From positions 1 through 64,000 of the forward strand of contig NZ_LIXM01000013.1 in assembly GCF_002608565.1 (NCBI RefSeq): DNA of 64,000 nt. Reading direction: 5' to 3'. The notes under the pieces are model-generated. The model saw only the letters and a list, made by a program, of their open reading frames with translations. It had not been told where the DNA came from and ran no database searches. Below, piece after piece: positions 46,935 through 55,595 of the stretch. The position numbers were made by a program, and so were the translations under genes. Every line of letters begins with the position of its first letter. The stretch's first letter is position 1. This stretch comes from Vibrio sp. PID17_43 (GTDB taxonomy: Bacteria; Pseudomonadota; Gammaproteobacteria; Enterobacterales; Vibrionaceae).

Positions 46935-47870
46935 TTAGAAAATACGTTGAACGCCCATTTTGGCGAAATATTTGTCCCGATCCGGTAGTGAATCGTTAAA
47001 AGTGGAGTGTTGCTCTTCTACCTGATAATAGAATTCATAAACGAGATTCCATTTACCAGAGACCCCTATATCGCCATAGATTCCTGCGCGAGAGTAATTA
47101 TTATCACGAGACAAGCCCCATCGAGCTGGATCGTTATGAGCTCTGTCAACAATGTCACGACCTAACCCATATCGAATAAAAGGGTTGACAGTTATACGGC
47201 CAATTTTCTGTGTGTAAGTTAAGCGAAATTGCCAGTAGTCAATATCAAAGTGATTTTCGTAGCTGTCATATTCGGTATAAAAGTGAGGTTTGATTGATGT
47301 TAGGTTGCTAAAACGATATAACCATCCAAATTCGGCTTCATATCCCCAATCCACGTAATCACTTGCTGTCTTATCGCCCATCCGTTTACCTTTGCTATCT
47401 CCGATATACCAATGACCACTTATAAAAGCTTGGCTATTTGCAGAGAAGAAGTAATCAGCCTGAGGATATAAACGGTATTCTATTTCATAGCGATCAATAT
47501 CGTAGCCGTTATAACGAACACCTACACCTGGGCGGTATCTAAAATTTCCTTTTCGGATCATTTTTGTGTAGTGCATTTCAAGTCGGTCAGTAGATGCTGT
47601 AACTTGGTTGTTATCGTACAAAAAATCATTTGGATAGATTTTTTTGAAAGCTCGCCCCCAAACATTCCAATCATTACTGGTTGGCGAATATGAGAAACGA
47701 AAATATGGTGTATAGGCATTCAGACGCTCATAGTTATAAGGAGCACCATCCGAGGTACGATCAAAATGCTGTTCATACTCACTTCCCAATTCGATAATTG
47801 TACGAGCACTTGATGGTTGAATAAAGAAAGCACAGCCTAGAAACAATGCTGGTAAGAGCCTAACATTCAT
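46935..47870 (-). CDS. KdgM-family oligosaccharide porin
   Basis: Outer-membrane beta-barrel of 311 residues with a signal peptide (about 1-22, PSSARA-like end). Twelve or so amphipathic strands rich in Tyr, Arg and Asp follow, and the C-terminal strand ends in Phe (MGVQRIF). The pattern resembles KdgM/NanC-type narrow porins for acidic oligosaccharides. It is the first gene of the leftward operon with two PL8 lyases, so it probably admits unsaturated uronate oligosaccharides into the periplasm. Confidence 0.82.
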   Translation of the reverse strand: MNVRLLPALFLGCAFFIQPSSARTIIELGSEYEQHFDRTSDGAPYNYERLNAYTPYFRFSYSPTSNDWNVWGRAFKKIYPNDFLYDNNQVTASTDRLEMHYTKMIRKGNFRYRPGVGVRYNGYDIDRYEIEYRLYPQADYFFSANSQAFISGHWYIGDSKGKRMGDKTASDYVDWGYEAEFGWLYRFSNLTSIKPHFYTEYDSYENHFDIDYWQFRLTYTQKIGRITVNPFIRYGLGRDIVDRAHNDPARWGLSRDNNYSRAGIYGDIGVSGKWNLVYEFYYQVEEQHSTFNDSLPDRDKYFAKMGVQRIF

Positions 47871-48196
47871 TGCGTGTCCTCATATAGCCTTTGCCTATAG
47901 ATGATTAATAGAATGCCCAATATTACATGGAAGTGGCTTTTATTTATTTTCACTTGCTCACATTTTCATTAGCATTTTCAATTTCTTTTATTGTAAATAA
48001 TTCAGCCAAGTGATTTTTTCATGGAAAAGATGAGTGGAAGTTAACGTCAATCTTGACTTAAGTGTTTGTTTTAATTGTATATTTGTTATTGGTGATCAGC
48101 TTGACAAGAATTGTTGAAAGATAAAAAAACTATAATTTGTGATTTAAGTCATAATTGAAACGTATTAAAATTGACGATATCTGAAATAGGTGCAAA
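47871..48196. other. Divergent control region of the two island operons
   Basis: Very AT-rich region between the porin gene and the regulator. It should hold both promoters and carries a CRP-like site at 48138-48153. No gene is visible until the small upstream ORF. Confidence 0.6.
48138..48153. promoter_or_regulatory. CRP-like site in the island control region
   Basis: TGTGATTTAAGTCATA fits TGTGA-N6-TCACA with one mismatch. It is placed to act on either operon. Confidence 0.5.
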
Positions 48197-48253
48197 ATGA
48201 AAACAAATGAAAATTACTCAATATTCATTGATGTTGATTGGGTGACGAAATGA
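48197..48253 (+). CDS. Possible 18-residue upstream ORF coupled to the DeoR gene
   Basis: Encodes MKTNENYSIFIDVDWVTK. An AGGTG ribosome site precedes the ATG, and its TGA overlaps the DeoR ATG (ATGA at 48250-48253). The DeoR gene has only a weak site of its own, so translation coupling is plausible. Confidence 0.4.
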   Translation: MKTNENYSIFIDVDWVTK

Positions 48254-49035
48254 AGACATCAATCGAACGAAGAATGGAAATAGTCAACTTGGTTGGCTTA
48301 AAAGGAAAAGTTCATGTCGATGAACTTGCAAAAGAGTTTAATGTCACCGGCGCGACTATCCGTGGTGATCTACGGTTTCTCGAAGACAATGGTTATATTG
48401 CAAGAGATCACGGGTTTGCATTAGTGAACAAGTCAATCATTTCTCAGTTATCAAAACATAAAAAATATAGAACTGAGGATGAAAAGCAAGAGGTTCAATG
48501 TAGCGATAATCCATGCCTTGCTGAGATCATTTTGAGTGAGGTAAATGAAAATGACACAATCTTTATCAATAGTTCAAAGTTTATATGCGATTCGCTCAAG
48601 ACTATCAAAGAGTTTAAACAAAATACAATTGTTACACGTGATTTAAACTTAGTTAGTAACTTAGAACATATCAAAGATAGCTGCTTTTATTTGACTGGTG
48701 GTAAGGTTAATTTGGCTCGAATGGATCTTTCCGGAACAAAAGTGCTGAATGATATTAATCAATATAGATTTAATGTTTCATTTATTCATATTGATGGTAT
48801 TAGCAATAACTTTGGTGTGCTTTCAAATGATGAATTTAATGTCGATCTAATTAGAGGTTTGAGTCGAATATCAGAAAAGATTGTAGTGGTTGCAAGAACA
48901 AAAGCATTTGAGTCCAACTGTCCTTTTTGGGTGTGTGAAATTTCAGATGTTGATGTACTGATAACAGATAAAAAACTAAGTAATGATAAGCTTAACCATT
49001 TAACAAACGTTAGGGTTAAAGTTATAAATTTGTAA
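48250..49035 (+). CDS. DeoR/GlpR-family regulator of the island
   Basis: About 261 residues. The N-terminal DeoR helix-turn-helix is clear (RRMEIVNLVGLKGKVHVDEL then FNVTGATIRGDLRFLEDNG). The C-terminal sensor domain keeps the DeoR phospho-sugar fold with TGGKVN but is diverged. Members such as AgaR respond to amino-sugar phosphates. It is the first gene of the rightward PTS operon and divergent from the porin/lyase operon, so it probably represses both until a phosphorylated import product appears. The gene is strikingly AT-rich. Confidence 0.9.
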   Translation: MKTSIERRMEIVNLVGLKGKVHVDELAKEFNVTGATIRGDLRFLEDNGYIARDHGFALVNKSIISQLSKHKKYRTEDEKQEVQCSDNPCLAEIILSEVNENDTIFINSSKFICDSLKTIKEFKQNTIVTRDLNLVSNLEHIKDSCFYLTGGKVNLARMDLSGTKVLNDINQYRFNVSFIHIDGISNNFGVLSNDEFNVDLIRGLSRISEKIVVVARTKAFESNCPFWVCEISDVDVLITDKKLSNDKLNHLTNVRVKVINL

Positions 49036-49049
49036 ATTAAGGAAATAAA

Positions 49050-49556
49050 ATGGCAAATATTGTTTTATCCAGAATAGATGAACGATTAATTCATGGACAA
49101 ATTCGACTGCAATGGGGCAAGCATTCAGGTGCAAATACGATATTAGTTGCTAATGATGAAATTGCGAACATTGAACCTCTACAAGCACCATTTAAAGCAT
49201 CCGCTGGCAGTGAATTTGCGGTGTTATTTAGAACGATAGAACAAACAATAGCCAATTTACCAAAGGCAGGAAGCGATAGAAAAATTTTGCTGTTATGTAA
49301 AGAACCAAGTGATTTTGCAAGAATTGTAAAAGGTGGAATTAATCTACCTGAGATTAACATTGGTAATATGCATTACCATCAAGGCAGGGTATCTGTTAAT
49401 AAATACATCAACGTCAATAGTCGTGATATGGAAGCATTTCGAATTTTAAATGAGTTAGGTTCAAAATGTACGGTACAACACATGCCTGAAAGTAGCAAAG
49501 AGTGCATATTTGAACTGACCAAAAACTTGGAACTTGAAGGAGGAACAGTATGCTAA
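49050..49556 (+). CDS. Mannose-family PTS component IIB
   Basis: Phosphocarrier of 168 residues with the catalytic histidine at position 15 (SRIDERLIHGQ), the invariant motif of mannose/sorbose/AgaB-type IIB proteins. It takes phosphate from IIA and passes it to the incoming sugar. The order IIB-IIC-IID-IIA matches AgaVWEF-like systems, including those encoded with glycosaminoglycan genes in streptococci. It overlaps the IIC gene by seven bases. Confidence 0.95.
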   Translation: MANIVLSRIDERLIHGQIRLQWGKHSGANTILVANDEIANIEPLQAPFKASAGSEFAVLFRTIEQTIANLPKAGSDRKILLLCKEPSDFARIVKGGINLPEINIGNMHYHQGRVSVNKYINVNSRDMEAFRILNELGSKCTVQHMPESSKECIFELTKNLELEGGTVC

Positions 49557-50320
49557 TGGAGGCTATTTTAGTTGGTTTGTGGGCTGCACTCTGTGGTATC
49601 GACAAATTTGACGTATTTACTGGAATTCACCGCCCATTAGTGACAGGTACAGTCGTGGGTCTGATCCTTGGCGATTTACAAATGGGCCTGATTGCCGGAG
49701 CGACGTTTGAACTGGCGTGGTTAGGTTTGGTGGCAAACGCAGGTGTCCAACCACCAGATACTACTGTTGGAGCAATCGTAGGTACAATGTTTGCTATAAA
49801 ACTAGATATGAGCCCTGAAGCGGCGATTGGCATGGCGATTCCTTTCGCTCTTGCTATGCAAACACTGGTTATCTTCCTATTTACGTCTTGCGCACCAATG
49901 ATGCAAAAAGCGGATGAATATGCCGAAGAGTGTAATATTAAGGGTATTGATAACCTACTATATACAGGCTTGAGTTTACGAGCGACATTGTATGCAATCG
50001 TAGGTTTTAGCGCGATTTACTTTGGTGCCAATGGTGCAGCCTTTATTCAAGAATACTTACCAGAAGATATGGTTAAAGGTATGGCAATAGCCGGTGGTAT
50101 GATGCCTGCTGTTGGTTTTGCAATGCTGTTGCGAACTATGTTTAACACCCATATTTTGCCATATTTCTTCCTTGGATTTGTTTGTACAACATATTTTGAT
50201 CTGCCTATTTTAGCTGTTGCAGTTATCTTTACTTCAATTGCTGTTCTTGATTATTTGAATCAGAACCTATCAAAAAATAACGAAGAAAACAACGCGAAGG
50301 AATTTAATGATGAACTCTAA
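49550..50320 (+). CDS. Mannose-family PTS component IIC
   Basis: Polytopic membrane channel subunit of 256 residues. It has the family start ILVGLWAALCGIDKF and the segment LILGDLQMGLIAGATFELAW, typical of AgaC/ManY-class proteins. With IID it forms the sugar path across the inner membrane. A GGAGGA ribosome site inside the end of the IIB gene drives it. It overlaps the IID gene by 14 bases. Confidence 0.94.
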   Translation: MLMEAILVGLWAALCGIDKFDVFTGIHRPLVTGTVVGLILGDLQMGLIAGATFELAWLGLVANAGVQPPDTTVGAIVGTMFAIKLDMSPEAAIGMAIPFALAMQTLVIFLFTSCAPMMQKADEYAEECNIKGIDNLLYTGLSLRATLYAIVGFSAIYFGANGAAFIQEYLPEDMVKGMAIAGGMMPAVGFAMLLRTMFNTHILPYFFLGFVCTTYFDLPILAVAVIFTSIAVLDYLNQNLSKNNEENNAKEFNDEL

Positions 50321-51206
50321 TACAGATATCAATTCATTCGACAATGATATTACTTACTCTGATGAAATGAATAAATCGGTCAAGATGACTGAATATACCG
50401 ATTTATACCAAGATCAAGATAAGCCTAAAGTTATTACAAAACAAGATCTTTGGAAAATAGGTTTCCGTGGTCTACTAATGGAAGGTAATTTTAACTTCTC
50501 ACGTATGCAAGCTGGCGGGTTCTGTTACTCTATAAGTCCCGCATTAAAAAAAATTCATAAAAATCCAGAGGATTTAAAGAAAGCGCTTAAAAATAATTTA
50601 GCTTTCTATAATGCAAACCCTAAGATGTTTACTTTGCCTTTGGGCTTAGCCATCGCGATGGAAGAAAATAAAGAGATGCCAACGACGATTGCGTCGGTAA
50701 AGGCTGCAACTATGGGGTCTGTATCCGGTGTTGGCGACGCACTCGATCACTCAGTAATGTTACCTCTAACTTTGGCTATTGGTAGCTCTATTGCATTACA
50801 AGGGAATCCTTTAGGTGTATTGGTGTTCTTTGTTCTTTATCAGGCATATCGTATACCAATGTATTTTTGGCTGTTATTCATGGGTTACAACGCGGGTGTT
50901 TCAGCTTTAGAAAAACTCTCTGATCATGCGGAAAAGCTCAGTCGAGCAGCAAATATTGTGGGTCTTGGTGTGATCGGCGCAATGGCCGCTAAGTTTGTAA
51001 AGCTTGAACTTGATATGACTGTTGAAGCCGGTGCCGCATCGATTGATTTACAAACAGAAATGTTAGATAAAATCATGCCAAATTTATTACCAATGGCGTT
51101 AGTTTGGTTAATGTTTTACCTAGTTAAAAAGGGTAAGTCTCCAACTAAACTTATTTTTGGAACACTTTTCGCGGGTGTTGGTGGTCATCTGATTGGTCTT
51201 CTATAA
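50307..51206 (+). CDS. Mannose-family PTS component IID
   Basis: Membrane subunit unique to mannose-family PTSs, 299 residues. The first 45 residues are a polar extension. After that comes the family core with MEGNFNFSRMQAGGFCYSI, the segment MGSVSGVGDALDHSVMLPL and C-terminal hydrophobic helices. It is close to AgaE/ManZ types in layout. The extra N-terminal tail is longer than in typical ManZ and is worth noting. Confidence 0.94.
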   Translation: MMNSNTDINSFDNDITYSDEMNKSVKMTEYTDLYQDQDKPKVITKQDLWKIGFRGLLMEGNFNFSRMQAGGFCYSISPALKKIHKNPEDLKKALKNNLAFYNANPKMFTLPLGLAIAMEENKEMPTTIASVKAATMGSVSGVGDALDHSVMLPLTLAIGSSIALQGNPLGVLVFFVLYQAYRIPMYFWLLFMGYNAGVSALEKLSDHAEKLSRAANIVGLGVIGAMAAKFVKLELDMTVEAGAASIDLQTEMLDKIMPNLLPMALVWLMFYLVKKGKSPTKLIFGTLFAGVGGHLIGLL

Positions 51207-51218
51207 TTAGGTATTTTT

Positions 51219-51659
51219 ATGATTGGTATTATTGTTTCTGGACATATTAATTTTGCTACTGGTATGCGTTCTGCTGTAGAAGCTATTGTTGGTGAACAAG
51301 ACTCTTTAGAGTTTATTGATTTTGTTCCAACAATGACAACAGATGAATTAGAAAAACAGATGCTTTCTTCAATTGACAGAGTGAATGATGGTTCAGGTGT
51401 TCTAATTTTGACCGATGTTCCTGGTGGTTCTCCTTGTAATCGTGGCGTGTCAATTATGTTGAGTCGCAGTGATGTAAAAGTGGTTGCTGGTTGTAACTTG
51501 CCAATGATTACTAATGCATGCTTTGAGCGTGATGGTGTATCACTTGAAGAGTTAACTGAGATTGTTTGTGAGATTGGCTCTCAATCAATGAAAGATATGG
51601 CGAAAGAAATTGCCATGTTAGAGAATGACAATTCTGATTCATTCGAAGACGAGTTATAA
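51219..51659 (+). CDS. Mannose-family PTS component IIA
   Basis: Cytoplasmic phosphocarrier of 146 residues with the phosphorylated His9 in IIVSGHINFATG. It also has the fold signatures TDVPGGSPCNRG and NLPMITNACF of EIIA-man/AgaF. It is a stand-alone IIA, as in AgaF systems, and receives phosphate from HPr. It completes a full IIABCD permease in one operon. Confidence 0.94.
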   Translation: MIGIIVSGHINFATGMRSAVEAIVGEQDSLEFIDFVPTMTTDELEKQMLSSIDRVNDGSGVLILTDVPGGSPCNRGVSIMLSRSDVKVVAGCNLPMITNACFERDGVSLEELTEIVCEIGSQSMKDMAKEIAMLENDNSDSFEDEL

Positions 51660-51688
51660 ATAACTTTTACCTCCTGATTAAGATTAAA

Positions 51689-51755
51689 GGCACTACTAAA
51701 TTTAATTCAATATCCCCCCTTATTGATTTTTTAGTCAGCTTAGTAGTGCCTTTTT
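51689..51755 (+). terminator. Long-loop terminator between PTS and GH105 genes
   Basis: GGCACTACTAA (51689-51699) pairs perfectly with TTAGTAGTGCC (51740-51750), followed by five T residues. The loop is about 40 bases, so it may be partial and would let the downstream catabolic genes be expressed at a lower level. Confidence 0.65.
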
Positions 51756-51831
51756 CTCATTAAAATATATTTAATAAAAACATGAATGTCGGTTTTTAAA
51801 TTAATTAGATGAAATAAGGCGAACGAAACGA

Positions 51832-52872
51832 ATGAATAATGTTCAAATCTTAGAACAAATGAAGCAAGTATATCGTTGGCAGCGAGATAATCGCACGCGC
51901 TTTGTCACTCGAAGTACAGGTAAAAAACGTTTCTTGAAAGCGACTGACTGGGAGCGTGGAGTATTTTGGTTGTCGGTTGCACAGGCATGGCAAGCAACTC
52001 AAGATAACGAATACCTAGATGGGCTATTAGATTTCACGCTGAACACAGGGTTTCGTCCAGGTCCTTTACCACGCTTTGCAGATGACCATGTTTGTATGCA
52101 AGCGTATTTACCGCTATACCCACAGTTTGATATACCAGAAAGTATCGAATATGCAACTAAAGCTCTAGACATCATGATCGACGAACCAAAACCAGGTCGT
52201 GAAGATTGGTGGTGGTGTGATTCACTATTTATGGCTCCCCCTGTTTTTGCAGGTTTAACCGTTGCAACAGGTGATGACAAATACCTCAACTATATGGATA
52301 CCGCGTGGTGGGATGCAGTTGAGCATTTATTTGATGCTGAAACTAATCTCTACTACCGCGATAAACGCTATATCCCAAATGCAGAGGGTAGTGAATTGCG
52401 TGAAGCAAACGGTGAGAAAGTCTTCTGGAGTCGTGGCATTGGTTGGGTTCTGGCGGCTGTTCCTCGTATTCTTGCGTATATGCCATCTGATTACCCAACA
52501 CGTCCACGTTACATTGAAATGTACTGTGCTTTGGCTGCAGAAGTGGTTAAGTACCAGCAACAAGATGGTTTTTGGCGAACAAGTTTACTTGACCCAGAAA
52601 GTTTCCCGGCACCAGAAAGTAGTGCAACCTCACTGTTTTGTTATGGCTTAGCATGGGGCATCGAACAAGGCTATTTGGATCGTGAGACTTACTTACCTGC
52701 AGTCAACAACGCCTGGGCGGCTCTTGAGGGCTGTATTCACGAAAATGGCATGATCGGTTGGGTACAGTTACCTGCTTTCAATCCACGTGATGTGGAGTTT
52801 GACCATAATATCGATTATGGTGCAGGTGCTTTCTTACTCGCTGCAACAGCAATGTTGGCACTAACAAAATAA
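51832..52872 (+). CDS. GH105 unsaturated glucuronyl hydrolase
   Basis: Cytoplasmic alpha/alpha-barrel enzyme of 346 residues without a signal peptide. It hydrates the 4,5-double bond of lyase products, releasing 4-deoxy-5-keto-uronate and the partner sugar. GH105 pattern: WWWCDSLFMAPP with the likely catalytic Asp130, VFWSRGIGWVLAAVPRIL, ESSATSLFCYGLAWGI and GAGAFLLAATAM. Streptococcal glycosaminoglycan clusters use GH88 instead, so this is a family substitution for the same step. Because import is by PTS, the natural substrate is probably a phosphorylated disaccharide. A CBM9-like gene follows. Confidence 0.88.
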   Translation: MNNVQILEQMKQVYRWQRDNRTRFVTRSTGKKRFLKATDWERGVFWLSVAQAWQATQDNEYLDGLLDFTLNTGFRPGPLPRFADDHVCMQAYLPLYPQFDIPESIEYATKALDIMIDEPKPGREDWWWCDSLFMAPPVFAGLTVATGDDKYLNYMDTAWWDAVEHLFDAETNLYYRDKRYIPNAEGSELREANGEKVFWSRGIGWVLAAVPRILAYMPSDYPTRPRYIEMYCALAAEVVKYQQQDGFWRTSLLDPESFPAPESSATSLFCYGLAWGIEQGYLDRETYLPAVNNAWAALEGCIHENGMIGWVQLPAFNPRDVEFDHNIDYGAGAFLLAATAMLALTK

Positions 52873-52937
52873 TTGCTTTTCGACGTTGGCTGACCGCCAC
52901 AAAGTAAATGGATATAGAAATAAATTAGGATGGTTTG

Positions 52938-53660
52938 ATGAGTAAATTGTTTTACATAACAGCCCTTTTACTAGGTAGCTCCCTTGCAACAAATGTTCAT
53001 GCCAATACAAACAACGAGTACTTAATTCAGTATTCTGCTCAATCACCAGTTATTGATGGTAACCCATCTGATAAAGCATGGGATGAAGCAAACACGTTAA
53101 CCCAGTTTAGTTTTCCGTGGCGTACCCAACTTGCACCGGCAACAGAGTTTAAGGCGTTGTGGAACGAAGATGGCTTGTTTTTCCGCTACCGAGTTAGCGA
53201 TAAGAATATTGCCATTGGTATCGACCCAAAGCGCGCCATTTTAGATTCTGATCGCGTAGAGATTTTTTTAGCTAAAGATGAACAGTTAACGACTTATTAC
53301 ACGATGGAGATAGATCCTAAGGCTCGAGTTTTTAGCGCTAAGGCATCTTATGACTCACAGCATAAGAAAATTGGCCATTTAGATAGTACTTGGATATGGC
53401 CAGGATTAGAAACACAAGCAGCAACTGTTGATGGTGGATACATTGTAGAAACCAAGATCCCAGTAACGACTTTGACATCGCTTGGACTTTGGCAAGACGA
53501 GCAACAAACTGCATTGCGATGTGCTCTGATGCGCGCAGAGTTTACGAAACAAGCTGATGGAAAATTGGATATGGGTTGGATGACTTGGATAGATCCGAAC
53601 ACGCTAAAACCTAACTTTCACAATCCTTATACGTTCGGACTGTGCAAATTAATTAAATAA
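52938..53660 (+). CDS. Secreted CBM9-like sugar-binding protein
   Basis: About 240 residues with a Sec signal peptide (LLLGSSLATNVHA, to about 23). One family-9-like carbohydrate-binding beta-sandwich follows, with the signature start PVIDGNPSDKAWDEA and the later strand motif DSDRVEIFLAKDE, YYTMEIDPKARVF. It has no catalytic module, so it is likely a periplasmic or exported sugar-binding protein. It sits inside the cytoplasmic catabolic operon, between the GH105 and isomerase genes, an odd place for an exported protein. Start ATG at 52938 has an AGGA site. Confidence 0.8.
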   Translation: MSKLFYITALLLGSSLATNVHANTNNEYLIQYSAQSPVIDGNPSDKAWDEANTLTQFSFPWRTQLAPATEFKALWNEDGLFFRYRVSDKNIAIGIDPKRAILDSDRVEIFLAKDEQLTTYYTMEIDPKARVFSAKASYDSQHKKIGHLDSTWIWPGLETQAATVDGGYIVETKIPVTTLTSLGLWQDEQQTALRCALMRAEFTKQADGKLDMGWMTWIDPNTLKPNFHNPYTFGLCKLIK

Positions 53661-53718
53661 TACTGTCCATGTAAATACTTATTTCAAGCTAAATAAAACA
53701 ATTTAATAGAGAACTATA

Positions 53719-54360
53719 ATGAAAATCGCTCTAACAATGGAAAATAGCCAAGCGGCAAAAAACGAAATTATTTTAAAAGAACTTCAATATGTAGCATCAC
53801 AAAGTGGCGACGAAGTGTTTAACGTAGGTATGTGTGATGCAGAAGACCATCATCTGACTTACATTCACTTAGGCATTCAAGCTTCGATTCTTTTAGCGGC
53901 TAAAGCGGTTGATTTTGTATTCACAGGTTGTGGTACAGGTCAGGGCGCATTAATGGCTTGTAATGCACATTCGAACGTTGTTTGTGGTTATGCACTAGAG
54001 CCATCTGATGCATTTTTGTTTACGCAAATCAATAACGGCAACGCGTTGTCATTAGCGTACGCAAAAAACTTTGGTTGGGCTGCAGAGCTAAATGTTCGTG
54101 GAATTTTTGAAAAAGTAATGATGTCCGGATGTGAAGGTGGGCAAGGTTACCCAGTAGAACGAGCTGTTCCACAGCAACAAAATGCAGGAATTTTAAATGA
54201 CGTTAAATGTGCAGTTGCGAAAGATTACCTAGAAAGCCTGAAAGCGATTGATACTGAGTTAGTACGCGTGGCTTGTAGTGGCGAGCGCTTCCAAAAATGT
54301 TTGTTTGAAAATAGCCAAGTCGATGAAATTTCTGATTTTGTACGTGAAATTTTGAACTAA
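53719..54360 (+). CDS. dhuI: RpiB/LacAB-type isomerase, probable DhuI
   Basis: Sugar isomerase of 213 residues with the RpiB/LacAB fold. The N-terminus is MKIALTMENSQAAKN, and the active-site cysteine loop is VFTGCGTGQGALMACN. Streptococcal DhuI, an RpiB-related enzyme, converts 4-deoxy-L-threo-5-hexosulose-uronate to 3-deoxy-D-glycero-2,5-hexodiulosonate in glycosaminoglycan breakdown. No kduI is present in the island, so this protein most likely fills that step. The assignment comes from fold plus neighbours; a plain ribose- or tagatose-phosphate isomerase is the alternative. Confidence 0.75.
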   Translation: MKIALTMENSQAAKNEIILKELQYVASQSGDEVFNVGMCDAEDHHLTYIHLGIQASILLAAKAVDFVFTGCGTGQGALMACNAHSNVVCGYALEPSDAFLFTQINNGNALSLAYAKNFGWAAELNVRGIFEKVMMSGCEGGQGYPVERAVPQQQNAGILNDVKCAVAKDYLESLKAIDTELVRVACSGERFQKCLFENSQVDEISDFVREILN

Positions 54361-54385
54361 TCAAGCGATGTAATTTGCAGATAGA

Positions 54386-54412
54386 GACCAATCAATTCGA
54401 TTGGTCCTTTTG
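54386..54412 (+). terminator. Terminator of the PTS/catabolic operon
   Basis: GACCAATC / GATTGGTC stem with a five-base loop, followed by CTTTTGTT. Confidence 0.75.
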
Positions 54413-54546
54413 TTCCTGTTCATTTGGGTGAGGAATGAATTTTAGTCAACGCAGCAGTTTTGTTTTATTGGGGCAAGATGGGTAATGTTGAGCTTGCTTT
54501 AGCAACTAGGTATAGGGTAACTAGTTGCTTGAATTTATCGGTCAGT

Positions 54547-55329
54547 TTACTCGTTAGAAACGTGATAGCCTAACTGCTCAGAGATTCGATTTGTCGCTGT
54601 TTGCAATAGTTTGACGTAATATGAAAGGCGGGCTTCATCGAAACGAATTGTTGGGAAAGAGATTGATAAGCCGGCGATTACTAGCCCAAAACGGTCGTAT
54701 ACAGGGACCGCAATGCAGCGTAAGCCTGGCTCTTGTTCTTCATTATCTTCTGCATAACCTTGCGTCCGTACAAGGCTCAATTCTTCAATCAATTGTTCTG
54801 CATTCTCTAGAGTTTTGTCCGTATGTTTAACAAAGGTGACGTTGGCCAATGCTTGTTTTATAAATTCGACTTCGCGTTCCGCTAGTAATACTTTACCAAT
54901 TGCAGTGCTATAGAGTGGATTACGACGTCCGATGCGAGATTGCATGCTTAGGTTATAGCCCGAATCGATTTTGTGGATATAGATAATGCTATCTTCATCC
55001 AATATACCAAGATGAAGCGCTTCGTTGGTTTGCTCTGCAATATGTCTCATTTGCTTGTCAGCAATAGCAATAAGATCTACGTATTCGAGCGATTTAGAGC
55101 CCAGCTCAAACAACTTCAACGTTAAGCTGTACTTGTCAGCTGCATCTTCTTGAGCAACGTAACCAAGCATTTTCATTGTTTGGAGGAAGCGGTATGTGGT
55201 CGCTTTAGACATCATTAAGCGTTGAGATAGTTCTGATACGCCTATGTATTTTTGCTCGCCAAGAGCATGAAGAATGCTGAATACCTTCATTACCGATGAT
55301 ACGGCTTCAGGTTGAGTTGCCTTTTCCAT
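54547..55329 (-). CDS. kdgR: KdgR, IclR-family repressor of uronate catabolism
   Basis: Repressor that releases DNA when it binds 2-keto-3-deoxygluconate. It has 260 residues. The winged helix is at about 10-75 (VSSVMKVFSILHALGEQKYI, SKATTYRFLQTMKMLGYVAQ). The effector domain has HKIDSGYNLSMQSRIGRRNP and GYAEDNEEQEPGLRCIAVPV, segments nearly identical to E. coli KdgR as I recall it. It is divergent from kduD with a candidate KdgR box between them. A stem with AGCAACTAG / CTAGTTGCT arms lies just past its end but has no T run. Confidence 0.94.
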   Translation of the reverse strand: MEKATQPEAVSSVMKVFSILHALGEQKYIGVSELSQRLMMSKATTYRFLQTMKMLGYVAQEDAADKYSLTLKLFELGSKSLEYVDLIAIADKQMRHIAEQTNEALHLGILDEDSIIYIHKIDSGYNLSMQSRIGRRNPLYSTAIGKVLLAEREVEFIKQALANVTFVKHTDKTLENAEQLIEELSLVRTQGYAEDNEEQEPGLRCIAVPVYDRFGLVIAGLSISFPTIRFDEARLSYYVKLLQTATNRISEQLGYHVSNE

Positions 55330-55421
55330 TGTTCTACCTTATGCATGTGGTGACACGTTGAATTGGCGTCATTATACATTGAGTACTTAACTCAGCTAGC
55401 GATTTACATATTGACTTAAGG

Positions 55422-55446
55422 AAATTGAAACATAGGTTTGATTTTT
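55422..55446. promoter_or_regulatory. Candidate KdgR operator
   Basis: AAATTGAAACATA followed by GGTTTGATTTTT is a near palindrome. It resembles the known KdgR box (A/T-rich flanks, TGAAAC...GTTTNA). It lies in the kdgR/kduD divergent region. Confidence 0.6.
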
Positions 55447-55595
55447 CTGTTTCGTTTGTGATCTGCATATTGATTTTTGAATCGGTGTTTTAAAAATAAA
55501 TATACAGCTTTTCATTTTATTGCTATTTTAGCTGTACAGAGTGAAATGTATGCTGAAGTTCTTTCAGCATCTGATGCAGTTATTAAGGAATAAGC

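Noticed and set aside
48150-48175. KdgR-like box before the DeoR gene (TTGAAACGTATTAAAATT)
   Set aside because: Only the left half matches; the right half lacks GTTTCA or a close variant.
54501-54529. AGCAACTAG/CTAGTTGCT hairpin as the kdgR terminator
   Set aside because: A good stem, but no T run on the leftward strand; left unassigned.
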